Positions 30,102 to 39,517 of a DNA stretch of 64,000 nt are shown here, one piece after another. The notes beneath the pieces were generated by a model. It had not been told where the DNA came from and ran no database searches. It saw nothing but the letters and a program-made list of their open reading frames with translations. Origin of the DNA: Endomychus coccineus (lineage: Eukaryota; Arthropoda; Insecta; Coleoptera; Endomychidae); NCBI GenBank assembly GCA_958510875.1, contig OY294070.1, forward strand, positions 44,663,299-44,727,298. Direction: 5' to 3'. How positions within the stretch are numbered: position 1 is the first letter of the stretch; each line of letters begins with the position of its first letter. A program made the position numbers and the translations under genes.

Positions 30102-30295
30102 CGCCGATTGCGAGGCAATTCACAGTCCGCACGCCGCATATTCAATTTCCATATTCTATTTTGGTCGTCGGTCAGCGTGTGCTCCTTCTGAGAGGCGATA
30201 TAAAAAATAAAATTTGTCGTCACGTCCAAACCCGACGGAGATATTTTCGAATCGCATAAACCGCTCAATCTCAAATATGGGAAAATATGTTCCAT
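29948..30295 (-). CDS. Small hypothetical protein with poly-Gln
   Basis: This 115-residue protein starts at an ATG with AATAAG three bases upstream. An 11-residue Gln run is coded by CAG triplets. The carboxy end (DIYVYYMICQYVGLY) overlaps the next frame, and a frameshift may have separated the two. No domain is recognised. Confidence 0.5.
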
Positions 30296-30347
30296 TTCTT
30301 ATTTTTCAACAGAAAAAAATAGAGAGAGAGAGAGAGAGAGAGAGAGA

Positions 30348-30800
30348 TTAACATTTAATCTGATACGTCTTCACGCCATACGAGTGGTTGTATTTGGCAG
30401 CGTTCTCGGCTTCTCGATTAGTCGATTGCCCGTCTCCAGATTCACTATTATTACCGTTGTTTCCAGTGTCGATTAGCTTATTGAATCTAAATTTATCCGC
30501 CTTTATAACCTCTACGTTCAATTCCGATTCTGATTTTTTGACGATACGAGGTTTATAGAGATCCAATTTGTCGAAACTGTATTTAATGGGTATCGTATCG
30601 TAGAATATAACGGAATCGCTGAATAAACCGCCACACAGCCCTATCAAGGGATGTCTGCCTTTGATCAATCGGATTTCTTTCGTTTTGCAGTTAAAATCGA
30701 CAATCTGGTCAAAGTTTTCGATAGTATCGATGGCCTGAGATTCGTTGTTGATCGAATTTGTCGTGTTTGACATACAATGCAGAAAAGCTTCTGCTGACAT
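30348..30800 (-). CDS. Hypothetical protein
   Basis: This 150-residue protein has GATAAG upstream of its ATG (about 10 nt). It has no membrane segment and no known domain; it has a Cys-containing centre (GRHPLIGLCGGLFSDS) and an Asn/Ser/Gly-rich carboxy part. A (GA)n run (30319-30347) lies immediately downstream of the stop. Confidence 0.55.
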   Translation of the reverse strand: MSAEAFLHCMSNTTNSINNESQAIDTIENFDQIVDFNCKTKEIRLIKGRHPLIGLCGGLFSDSVIFYDTIPIKYSFDKLDLYKPRIVKKSESELNVEVIKADKFRFNKLIDTGNNGNNSESGDGQSTNREAENAAKYNHSYGVKTYQIKC

Positions 30801-31549
30801 AATGATATCTTATCTACTAGGGGTAGGAGAAAAAGAAAACGAATTATCGTATTACGATTCATTTATTGTACGATATCGGACGAACACTGATCGACTGTTT
30901 CGTCACGATGGTTGGCCATCTGGGAAAGAAAATTCGTTACTGAAACTGAAATCGAATTTATAGTTAACGACATACCGCAACGATCAACCCTCGCACATCT
31001 TCAAAAGTTCCATAACACATCGGTGGACACCGGATATGGTCACGACTAAGGATTGAACGTTTCAGTTCGGAAAATTCGTTCGGCAAATTTTCGTTCGAGC
31101 ATCGATTCCGTATAGGTGTCAATTTAGACGTTTCGTCGCACCTGAAACATATCAGTATTCGACGATTCGAAAAAAATATATATTTACAAAATACCGTGGG
31201 TCGTTTGTAACGAATTGTACGTTCTCGGGAGAAGTCGATTCGTGGCATACATTCGTTGAATCGCTAAGTGGAACCGTACGATTTTCATCCACCACATCGA
31301 TATTCGAATAGTCTGAAAGTAGTGACATTTTCGCAGTATACAGTATGCAGTATGAATGTAACACCTCGAACAATCCGGAACTACTATCGATCGTTGTCGG
31401 ATACGACCGGTGTATATATATATGTGCTCGATGAGGTGGGGGAGGGGAGTGCGTATCAGTCTATCGTAACAGACCCCAACTTCACTCGTATAACAAATCG
31501 ACGAAAAGATTCGCACGGATACGAGGGGGGAACGCGTTGCCGATCGTTT
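30801..31549. other. Region with only weak short frames, possibly a decayed gene
   Basis: On the minus strand, frames 31152-31328 (from an ATG: MSLLSDYSN...) and 30964-31248 (Cys-rich, ICFRCDE...RCPPMCYG) abut in different phases across a run of seven T residues (as read on the minus strand). They could be two pieces of one small gene, but neither has domain evidence. A TATATATA lies near 31414. No other gene is supported. Confidence 0.3.
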
Positions 31550-31789
31550 TTATCGTTCTGGACGACGGTCGGGTTGACGTCGTACGAACCGTTGACTCAA
31601 TACGGCCATGAATCCCGTGACGATACCCGCAACGATCGCGATCGATTTGTTGTTACTTCCTTTTGGATTACTTTCCCCGTCTACGATTACGAGATTTTTT
31701 TTATTTCCGATAAACGCGTACAGTTCCTTGAGATTGGACGATATCTCATCACTAGTTGCGTTTATATCGTCCGGTGTCATCATCGTCAT
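31550..31789 (-). CDS. Small carboxy-terminal-region membrane protein
   Basis: The 79-residue product begins with an acidic, helical segment and has a short hydrophobic stretch (about 49-65: SIAIVAGIVTGFMAVL) followed by a basic end (RFVRRQPDRRPER). It ends ahead of the weak region and starts 11 nt from the stop of the AAA ATPase gene, so it may be co-transcribed with it. Confidence 0.5.
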   Translation of the reverse strand: MTMMTPDDINATSDEISSNLKELYAFIGNKKNLVIVDGESNPKGSNNKSIAIVAGIVTGFMAVLSQRFVRRQPDRRPER

Positions 31790-31799
31790 ATATTCTGGT

Positions 31800-33332
31800 T
31801 CACGTGCTCTTATTACTGGAGGTGACGTGAAAATCTATCATTTGTCGCGTTACGATAGGTAATACGATATTGTTCGAAATATCCGAATCGAGCGATACCG
31901 TCGTAACTCGATCATCATCATCATCATTGTCGTTGTCGTTGACAATAACATATTTCGGGGAATCTGCACTTATGATCGTACCGATTATCGAAAATACTGG
32001 ATAATTCATATCGGTGACGGAAACGACGCGAACGGTATCGGTCAACGAAAAAGTAAGATTGGAAAATATTTTCTTCACCAAATCGCCAATTTTCGATTGC
32101 GAAGCGTTCGTTCGATGCATATCTGACGCTATATGTCGCATAACATCCTCGTTAACGTTCAATTTGGCCGAGTGAAACGAACGATGCACCAATTCGAGGT
32201 ATTCTTGTGGAGTTTCCGGCTTGGACACGAGAATATTCGCAACCGAACGCCGGGTGATGGCTTCGTCTATATCTTGAAAAATATTCGTGGCACATATCAT
32301 CAGTACGTTCGATTCGGCATCGGAGCTGCTGAACTTGTTCATTTCCATCATAAAAATTAATTTTAGCTTTTTATCGATGGGCTCTTCGCCGGCCGAACCC
32401 CTCCTACTGAATATCGAATCGATTTCGTCGATAAAAATGATTTTCGGAGCTACGGATCGGATGGCCCATTCGAAGATCGCCGTCAACAGTTTTTCACTGT
32501 CGCCCACGTATTTACTGAATAGTTGCGACAATTTCATCTCGTATATGGGTACGCGACAAAACGTGGCCAACGCTCTGGCCAACGAGGTTTTTCCCGTGCC
32601 CGGAGGGCCGTACAGAATGATCATACTATTACCGGTTATATCTCTGTTGCGTAGAATTTCTTTCGTTCTGCTGTTGCTATTCAACGAGAACATATGCGCT
32701 AGTTCTTTCAATTTCTGCTTCGTATCCGAATGGCCGATTATATGATCGAAGTCGTCGGTACGGGTTAGCGTTAGTTCGGGAATCACATGTTTGACGCTAT
32801 CGTAATCGTTGTATTGCGACCCGCCGTCGCCGTTGTTATTCCCGTGCAAATTTAACGACATATATGTGGCGTTCATCACCGATATAGTTTCTACGTTGCC
32901 AGACGAAATCGCACCGTCCAATCTCTGAATGCGGTCATAAATTTGTACGATTTTATTGAGAATCAATTCGATAATATACGAACGATCGAAAGCTATGAAA
33001 CTTCTATTTCTTTCGTGCTCGGTCGATTCTGAAGGATTCGGTCGCCGCCGCCGTTGTTTCACCCGATTCAGTGGTAACGTTACACCGGATAGCAGACAGC
33101 ACGCGTTATATAACACCGATTGAGCCGAGGCATATCGAATTATCGCTTTTTCGTATTTACTCTCGCGTTCGTAATCTATGGCGTCGTTCGTTATACGTGC
33201 GACTTTCGACATTTCTTCGAACAGCGTCATCATGATCTTATGCTTCCGTTCGGCATTTCTGTTGTTGTTGTTGTTGTTATTGTTGTTGCCGCCACCGTCA
33301 CCGAAACTTTCGTGGTTTTTCGTGTTCGACAT
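31800..33332 (-). CDS. VPS4/katanin-like AAA ATPase with MIT-like domain
   Basis: The start is set at the ATG at 33332; the longer frame would add 51 residues over an upstream direct repeat. In the 510-residue product an amino-proximal helical region (about 35-80, ITNDAIDYERESKYEKAIIRY) has the A-x-x-Y-x-x-A-I-x-x-Y pattern of MIT domains. The AAA core follows: Walker A GPPGTGKT (about 242-249), an Ar-phi-like SKYVGDSEK, Walker B IIFIDEID (about 299-306), sensor 1 ICATN and Arg-finger region AITRRS. These are diagnostic of the meiotic clade (VPS4, katanin, spastin), which remodel ESCRT-III or sever microtubules. It is probably captured from a eukaryote. All catalytic residues look intact. Confidence 0.85.
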   Translation of the reverse strand: MSNTKNHESFGDGGGNNNNNNNNNRNAERKHKIMMTLFEEMSKVARITNDAIDYERESKYEKAIIRYASAQSVLYNACCLLSGVTLPLNRVKQRRRRPNPSESTEHERNRSFIAFDRSYIIELILNKIVQIYDRIQRLDGAISSGNVETISVMNATYMSLNLHGNNNGDGGSQYNDYDSVKHVIPELTLTRTDDFDHIIGHSDTKQKLKELAHMFSLNSNSRTKEILRNRDITGNSMIILYGPPGTGKTSLARALATFCRVPIYEMKLSQLFSKYVGDSEKLLTAIFEWAIRSVAPKIIFIDEIDSIFSRRGSAGEEPIDKKLKLIFMMEMNKFSSSDAESNVLMICATNIFQDIDEAITRRSVANILVSKPETPQEYLELVHRSFHSAKLNVNEDVMRHIASDMHRTNASQSKIGDLVKKIFSNLTFSLTDTVRVVSVTDMNYPVFSIIGTIISADSPKYVIVNDNDNDDDDDRVTTVSLDSDISNNIVLPIVTRQMIDFHVTSSNKST

Positions 33333-33447
33333 TGCCGTTATCGTATGTCGTGTCGATGATCTTTTCGCTTGCGCTCTATCGCATCTTATAAACGCGCTTA
33401 CGACGGGACGACTGGAAAGGAAAGTCAATTCGAACAAATACACACAT

Positions 33448-33720
33448 ACGAATAGTATCGAAAGATATTTATTTTCGAAATACATTCAAGAAATATCGCG
33501 TATCAACATATCGTACCATATTTCCCGACTCCACTCGTGTGACAACCCAAGTTGGTGTTATATTATCGATGCGATAAATGTCACGTTATGTTACTCGAAA
33601 TGTTCATAAGGGTGAAATTCGTATCTCATGACGGTCATGTGGACTGTAAACGGGTTAAAACAAATACGTACAAATAGTGTCGAAAGATATTTATTTTCAA
33701 AATACATTCAAGAAATATCG
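33448..33720. repeat. Direct repeat of about 50 bp and dispersed repeat copy B
   Basis: A block GTCGAAAGATATTTATTTTC followed by (G/A)AAATACATTCAAGAAATATCG occurs near 33454-33500 and again near 33677-33720. Between them, 33604-33658 carries the dispersed element (CATAAGGGTGAAATTCGTAT core). The duplication appears to be intergenic. Confidence 0.6.
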
Positions 33721-34143
33721 TAGGCACGTGTATCGTGACGCGAGAGATCGTCGTGTAAGCGTACTCTCAACGACTCCCAATATCTTTGGAACAAACAATA
33801 CGTATATCGAACGTCGCCTGTCGAAGAATGAAAATCCCCGTGCGGTTCTGAACACTGTGTCATCGAGTGTGCTTCTGAAAGATTCAATTGGGGTCCACCT
33901 CGCCGACTGTCAGATTTGACGTGATCGCTTCTACCCAACACAACGGTCATCAGAATTATTTCATTTTGGAACATAAAATCCAGCACGTATCGTTCGTCTT
34001 GCAGTTGTCGACTGGACAAGTTGATCCATAACGGTTTTACCATACCCGATACGGCTACGTCGTGATGATGGCCGCACGTCAAAATCGGTGAGTCGATGCC
34101 TGAACGGGAGTATAATTGTTGCATACGTTGACACAATGTGCAC
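33708..34143 (-). pseudogene. Out-of-frame continuation of the LEF-5-like gene
   Basis: This frame overlaps the end of the 34079-35251 gene in the -1 phase and has no ATG of its own except within the zinc ribbon. It supplies DSPILTCGHHH, the expected second half of the ribbon, then about 115 further residues with no recognised domain. It is read as the displaced 3' end of that gene. Confidence 0.5.
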
Positions 34144-35251
34144 ATCTGAACTCTCGATTGTCGTCGATCGTGTGTTTTTGTAGGAACATCATATCGAATC
34201 GACTTTGCCACGTAACGAATAACGGAACATTATGTTCACGGAGACATACTTCGTGTACCATCTGAATCATCATTAAAGGATCCACGTTATGAGTTGACTC
34301 GTAACATCGATTAACTTCCAAAGTTTTCAATATATTTCTTTTGACGATCGCCGGTATAGAAGCGTCCGGATACATCGTCGTTAACACGAAATCGCTCGGT
34401 ACAAATATGTCGTTTTGGACGAATTCTAATTTGTCCAATACGTAAGATTTTCCTCGATATTCGACTGCGATATTATCGTCACATATCGATGCACTAATGT
34501 ACGCTATTCTATCGATTTTGTTCACGAATTCCGTATCTAAAGCAAACGGCTTCACGAATTCCGATAGCAAACGTTCTGCCATAAACCACAACATATTCTT
34601 TCGGTTATTCATTTCACCGCCGACGATACCACTTGACCGGTTCCTATCGTCGTCGTCGCTATATCTACTGGTACGTTGTATCGAGTGTCTGCTTATATGC
34701 GTTCGTCGATGACGACGATTACGGCGCGAGTATCGTTGCGATTGTCGTCGTATTCGCCTTCGTCCACATTCCCGTTGTTGTTGTTGTTGTTGTTGTCGTC
34801 GTGGTTCTCTTTCGTAGGATCTCGTCGGGTACGTATCGCTTCGAACAACTTTATCGCGATATTCCCGTCGTCGTTGCCGTCGTAGTTCTCTTCCGTATGA
34901 TCTCGTCGGGTGCGTATCGTTTCGAATAACTTTATCGCAATCTGAATCGTCAGAGAACAGATACTCTTCTTCGTCGTCGTCGTCGTCCGATGACAAGTCA
35001 CGCGACACCTTCGATGTAACAGCACCGTTCACGTCGTCGTTATCGTCATTACTCTTGCAATTATTCTTACCGTGATAATCTCGTGACGACTTCGTATCAT
35101 CACCATCATCATCATCGTTTGCAGCGTCAACATTGGTAACTTTACATTTTATGTCGACTTCGCTGAGCGACATCTCACCATCGTCGCTATCATTCAATAA
35201 GATACCGTTCATATCATCGACGAGATCGTTCCAGTCTGGCTCCGTCGTCAT
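34079..35251 (-). CDS. lef-5: LEF-5-like transcription factor with truncated TFIIS-type zinc ribbon
   Basis: LEF-5 of baculoviruses is a TFIIS-like factor needed for late transcription. The 390-residue product has an acidic, Arg/Ser-rich low-complexity amino half that includes a tandem 24-residue duplication (DTHPTRSYGRE / DTYPTRSYERE). A folded region (about 225-365) follows, and a terminal segment FRCAHC...NNYTPVQ (C370, C373) matches the first half of a TFIIS ribbon (C-x2-C, then Y-T-x-V-Q). The frame stops before the second metal-binding half, which is present in the -1 frame. ATAAG lies 6-9 nt before the ATG. The LEF-5 name rests on the ribbon and gene context. Confidence 0.5.
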   Translation of the reverse strand: MTTEPDWNDLVDDMNGILLNDSDDGEMSLSEVDIKCKVTNVDAANDDDDGDDTKSSRDYHGKNNCKSNDDNDDVNGAVTSKVSRDLSSDDDDDEEEYLFSDDSDCDKVIRNDTHPTRSYGRELRRQRRREYRDKVVRSDTYPTRSYEREPRRQQQQQQQRECGRRRIRRQSQRYSRRNRRHRRTHISRHSIQRTSRYSDDDDRNRSSGIVGGEMNNRKNMLWFMAERLLSEFVKPFALDTEFVNKIDRIAYISASICDDNIAVEYRGKSYVLDKLEFVQNDIFVPSDFVLTTMYPDASIPAIVKRNILKTLEVNRCYESTHNVDPLMMIQMVHEVCLREHNVPLFVTWQSRFDMMFLQKHTIDDNREFRCAHCVNVCNNYTPVQASTHRF

Positions 35252-35364
35252 GGTCTCTTATTATTATTACTATTATCATCATCATGATCACGAAACTCGA
35301 TGAGATCGGATCGAATGGAAAGTCATACAAAATAAACGCTAACAAAACTTTATTATAAATGTAT

Positions 35365-36837
35365 TTATTCGTTCAGTAATCGCAATATATCAGTCAACTT
35401 ATGAGAATGTACATTCACAGGAAATGATTTGAACGGTACGTCGTTAAATCTCTGCTGCTCGGACGAGGACGACGACGACGACGACGATTTGCTTCCCAGA
35501 CACCTGTAAATCGTGGGCACTTTATTTTCACACAAATTGACGAAACAAATATACGTGAGGATTATTTCGTTTACAAAAAATTTATAAATACTATTCGAAC
35601 TGGGTATATTTATGAATAAAATGTTCCTTTCGAATAACGTTCGCCTAACGTCCGTCAAATACAGACCGGTCTCCGCGTGGAACGCATCTTCGTTATTCTC
35701 GTATACAACGATCAACTTGTTCAAAAAAGTTTCTTTTGTGATATAAAACAAATCGGTGACTATATCGAAACTCGGCAAGGTAGTTTCGAATTGTTCGAAA
35801 TAGCACAGTTTTAATATTAACCAGCTCGCGTTAATTAATACATCGTGACGCCCGACGAATTCGGCAGATTGGAAGTGTTCGGTTTTGATACGAGAGATTT
35901 TTTCTTGAAAATTGCGGATGACTTCTTCGTTCGCACTTGAGATGGATTCCTTATCGTGGGAGCCATTAGTTATTCTCTTACTACTTTGATCGTGGCTACT
36001 AGTTTCTCCGTTCGATTTGATTTTATTCCGAGATGTAGGTTGCTTGCGAACCTTTTTCGCTTTAGCTGCGGGTTCGACGACGGCTGACGCCTGTATCTTG
36101 CCTTCGCCTGCTGTTTCTGCTTCTAGTCTATTCACGTGTACATCTTTCTTCGTGGTAACAGCGACCGTCCGCGCTTCAATCGATCGCTCTAATTCGGACC
36201 CTTCCGTATCGTTCCCAATATCATCGTCATCTTCCTCGATCGTATGTGTGTCTCTTTTCCGTTTTTGACATCGCTTCTGATCAGATTTACCATTTTGTTT
36301 CTTTTTCTCACGAGCTATCGGGAGTTTGACCAGAAGTTGCGGTTTTATCGTTGCAGTTTCCACGGTCGATTTCGTTTTCGATCTTTTCGACGTCGATTTT
36401 TTCACCGGTGTCGTACCAGTTGGCTTAGTAGCAGTAGCAGTAGTAGTAGTAGTAGTAGTAGCAGTAGTGGTATCGTTATACGAATCGGTATATTCACTCG
36501 TTTCCCCGTTCGTGATGGCGGTTACAGCGACGATAGACTTACTTGTTGGACGATATGTCGGATGCAAATTGTTCTTCACCGGGTTTAGCGGCTTGACGAA
36601 GATGGCATCGTCGGGATTGTACTCTGGAACGGCGTTGGCGGTGGCGGTGGACGCAACATCGAAACTGTCAACGTGCTGCTGCTGCTGCTGTTGTTGTTGT
36701 TGTTGTTGTTGTTTACCCAGCACTCGTTTAGTTATATTCCGAAGTTGATTCAACGTATCGTCGGTAATGGTCAAATCAGAAATGATCGGACCCATTTCCA
36801 TGTGTTTTTTTAGCTTGGCCAAACTTGCCGAAGACAT
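35365..36837 (-). CDS. Hypothetical protein with long disordered amino half
   Basis: In this 490-residue protein the amino two-thirds is low complexity with poly-Gln, poly-Thr, Lys-rich and acidic stretches including KKRDTHTIEEDDDD. The carboxy third (about 310-450) is folded in character: SAEFVGRHDVLINASWLILKLCYFEQF and NEIILTYICFVNLCENKVP. A poly-Ser run follows. There is no TAAG near the ATG. A nucleic-acid- or chromatin-associated role would suit the basic half, but no domain is recognised. Confidence 0.6.
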   Translation of the reverse strand: MSSASLAKLKKHMEMGPIISDLTITDDTLNQLRNITKRVLGKQQQQQQQQQQQQHVDSFDVASTATANAVPEYNPDDAIFVKPLNPVKNNLHPTYRPTSKSIVAVTAITNGETSEYTDSYNDTTTATTTTTTTATATKPTGTTPVKKSTSKRSKTKSTVETATIKPQLLVKLPIAREKKKQNGKSDQKRCQKRKRDTHTIEEDDDDIGNDTEGSELERSIEARTVAVTTKKDVHVNRLEAETAGEGKIQASAVVEPAAKAKKVRKQPTSRNKIKSNGETSSHDQSSKRITNGSHDKESISSANEEVIRNFQEKISRIKTEHFQSAEFVGRHDVLINASWLILKLCYFEQFETTLPSFDIVTDLFYITKETFLNKLIVVYENNEDAFHAETGLYLTDVRRTLFERNILFINIPSSNSIYKFFVNEIILTYICFVNLCENKVPTIYRCLGSKSSSSSSSSSEQQRFNDVPFKSFPVNVHSHKLTDILRLLNE

Positions 36838-36931
36838 CGTCGATGTTTCGCTGGTGAAATATTCACGTCGACTGACTGCCTCCCACCGTGACGCATCCGT
36901 TTATATAGCACCACGTGCGATCGTTTATTGG

Positions 36932-37507
36932 TCAATTATGTTTCATAACTCGACCTGGTAACCGTTCCAAGTATACATCTATATGACGATGTCGTCGTTC
37001 GTCGTTATCGTAATTGGCGATGTTATTGCCTAACCAAATCGGTTCTACTACACCGTCGAGACGAAATTTCAAACACCCCGTTTTCGATATCGAATCGTAT
37101 CCTCGAAGCACGTCCATATTTGGAATTATCGGCATTCGTTCGGAATTCGTGGAACACGCCACGAATGCCGTCCCCAACATCGTATGGATGCGTGGAGCAG
37201 ATGTGAGCGTTGCGAACGCTCCCAAATACACACGTGGCCATTCGTTAAAACTGAAATATCCTATTTGATCGCAATGGCGTATCGGTACTTTATCATTGAA
37301 AATGCGACAAGGTATAACTGGGAACGGCGTGAGGGCGTTACATAATCCGGGTAAACCTTCCGCTCTACTCGATCCGTCATATTCGTATTCGAAACGTAGA
37401 GTATCTAAAGGGAACGGTGGTGTAGCATAATCGTCCGGGTACGGAGCGTTATACACATAAGCGTACAGCCACTGGTCGTCGTCGTCGTCCTTGCCGTTGG
37501 ATGTCAT
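36932..37507 (-). CDS. Hypothetical protein
   Basis: This 191-residue protein has an acidic start (KDDDDDQW), an aromatic/Pro-rich amino part (YAYVYNAPYPDDYATPPFP) and a compact Cys-containing carboxy domain. GTAAG lies about 20 nt upstream of the ATG. It borders the GC-rich hairpin region. The family is not recognised. Confidence 0.6.
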   Translation of the reverse strand: MTSNGKDDDDDQWLYAYVYNAPYPDDYATPPFPLDTLRFEYEYDGSSRAEGLPGLCNALTPFPVIPCRIFNDKVPIRHCDQIGYFSFNEWPRVYLGAFATLTSAPRIHTMLGTAFVACSTNSERMPIIPNMDVLRGYDSISKTGCLKFRLDGVVEPIWLGNNIANYDNDERRHRHIDVYLERLPGRVMKHN

Positions 37508-38020
37508 GATCGCGCCGCGGTCTTACAAGTTGCAGCGCATCGATCGACTTCCGACTGACTCGTCACGTTCCGTAAGCGCACACGAACGTGTCGCTGCACC
37601 CTCGAAATCCGTCCGATGTCGACGAGATAAGAAGCACACCGGTGTCATAATTTCGAGGGTGCCACACGGGGTACAGCGTACCACGTGTGGCACCCGCGAA
37701 ACCGGTACATATCCTCGGAATTCGTGCATTTCGAGGGTGCATCACGGGTACGCGGTGAACAACGATGCACCCGCGTCGATCGTTCCGAGTAGACACCGGT
37801 GTCGACACCGGTGTCGACGCTGGCGTAGGCACCGGTGTCGACGCTGGCGTGGGCACCGGTGTCCACACCAACGTCTCAAAATCTCGAACGATGTGTGCAA
37901 TCGCGGTTACGTTTGACGGTATCGCGCGCAGTTTGTGTCACGTCGCAGACAACGCGTACTCGACGGTGCGACGTTATCAGCTCCCGGTGTTCCGTCGAGT
38001 TCCAATAGTAAGACACAGAA
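37508..38020. other. GC-rich hairpin and tandem-repeat region, candidate origin or regulatory region
   Basis: The region is clearly GC-richer than its neighbours. Hairpin 1 (37657-37695) has arms GGGTGCCACACG and CGTGTGGCACCC with an inner GGTAC/GTACC stem. Hairpin 2 (37735-37772) has arms GGGTGCATC and GATGCACCC. TTTCGAGGGTGC occurs directly at both hairpins and inverted near 37592. Tandem CACCGGTGTCGAC units fill 37791-37872. The open frames here are by-products of the repeats. Origin function is a guess from structure and from position beside the replication block. Confidence 0.6.
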
Positions 38021-39418
38021 ATGAGCGGCGTGCCGGTATGTTTTCGATTGAAACCTTTTTATTGTCACATGGACAACGGACAAATTTATAATATAGGTAA
38101 CACCACCGTGAAAATAACGATGACGCGGAAGGAATTGTTGGATATTATCGACATTTCTGTCGGTGTCGTCAAATTATACGAACCACGTAGTTATAAAGCG
38201 GCGACGACGACGACGACGACTACTACTACACCGAAAGATCGTAATGGTGCATCACGAGATGATTTTACGTTGAGTGCGATGAAGCAGCACGTCCGGCCCA
38301 AAATACACAATTTATGGAATAAAATAACCACCATAGTTGAATCGAACGAATCTTTACGAAAAGTAACGAACGCCATTTTAATAGATAACGTGGACAGTAT
38401 CGAGAACACGTTAAATTACATATACTCGTGTGTGATTTTACAAAAAATATGCGCTGGTGAGGCGAACGACGAGAACGATGCCAATAAAATTAACACGCCA
38501 GCGCCGTCGTCTCCCAGCTCGCTGAAATGTGACGAATTCTACGATTTGATATCGCACGAAAGTTATAATAACGATAACGTGTTGGCGACGACCATGGAAC
38601 ACCTGTGGACGCTTTTAGACGATATTCTCTTCTTCAAACCGATATATTCCATTCTACAAAATTTATTAGTATTTTACATACAAATTTACATCTTGAGTAA
38701 CAACTCTATATCGTTCGAAGAAGGAACGCCATCGGTCACGAAGGATATTACCACCGCGGACGCGTTGGGCAATCGAATGGGTTGTTTCATAAAACAATGG
38801 CTGTTACAGGGTAAAGACACGAGCGTTCGCAATATTTATACGTGCGTTTTGAACGACGACATATTCCACGACTTGGCGAAGCAACTACGAAAATACATAT
38901 TGCACAATCGCGATCGATATAACGTGCTCATCGGCCGAGACAATTTCGTAAGCGAAGAGGTGTTCACCAATACCTTGCTGAACGACAAAAAGGGCCTGTA
39001 TCGGAATATGGACGATCTGTCGATTTTCGTGAGAAATCACTTGAATTCCGTTATCAGTAGAAAAATTAACGACGACAACAACGACAACGGTAGCGATAGC
39101 AGCAGCAGCGGCGGCAGCAACACCACTACCACCAGGCTCGTAGAGGACATTCAGACGGACGTCCTTATACCGTGGCTATTATTCGAGGGTTTTTGTGGAG
39201 CACCATCGTCTTCGTCATCGTTTTACGATAGACACCTGAGCGTATTGAAATCGCATTCGTTACTTCATCTCAAGAACATTTCGGACAAAGATAACGGCAA
39301 TTTGGTGAACAAATGCTTCGAAATTATAATGGCCGATTCTCGTTGGTCGTTAATGATACGATCAAAAGTTGGATCGAAAATAAGTATATACTGGCGTTAC
39401 AAGAAGTATACGAAATGA
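38021..39418 (+). CDS. Hypothetical protein
   Basis: The ATG at 38021 has GTAAGAC upstream. The product has 465 residues with a poly-Thr run, a helical middle (EHLWTLLDDILFFKPIYSILQNLLVFYIQIYIL), and Asp/Asn/Ser/Gly-rich linkers. There is no signal peptide. The helix around 210-235 is hydrophobic but amphipathic in parts, so membrane insertion is uncertain. The function is unknown. The gene runs opposite to its neighbours and starts from the hairpin region. Confidence 0.65.
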   Translation: MSGVPVCFRLKPFYCHMDNGQIYNIGNTTVKITMTRKELLDIIDISVGVVKLYEPRSYKAATTTTTTTTTPKDRNGASRDDFTLSAMKQHVRPKIHNLWNKITTIVESNESLRKVTNAILIDNVDSIENTLNYIYSCVILQKICAGEANDENDANKINTPAPSSPSSLKCDEFYDLISHESYNNDNVLATTMEHLWTLLDDILFFKPIYSILQNLLVFYIQIYILSNNSISFEEGTPSVTKDITTADALGNRMGCFIKQWLLQGKDTSVRNIYTCVLNDDIFHDLAKQLRKYILHNRDRYNVLIGRDNFVSEEVFTNTLLNDKKGLYRNMDDLSIFVRNHLNSVISRKINDDNNDNGSDSSSSGGSNTTTTRLVEDIQTDVLIPWLLFEGFCGAPSSSSSFYDRHLSVLKSHSLLHLKNISDKDNGNLVNKCFEIIMADSRWSLMIRSKVGSKISIYWRYKKYTK

Positions 39419-39517
39419 AGAAATATATCACCAAAGTATTGGAAACTGATAAAACGTGTACGATGAAAAATAAAAAATTCTCCAAATAAATTCTACATAT
39501 TTTTATTTTTAACTATA

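Noticed and set aside
31140..31230. Possible 46-nt intron (GTAAAT...TACTGAT...TTTCAG) on the minus strand
   Set aside because: Splicing would only lead to another stop within a few codons and would not join the Cys-rich frame, so no coding benefit supports it.
37523..37916. Overlapping frames rich in Thr/Pro/Val repeats
   Set aside because: They translate the tandem and inverted repeats of the GC-rich region in several phases and have no start context.
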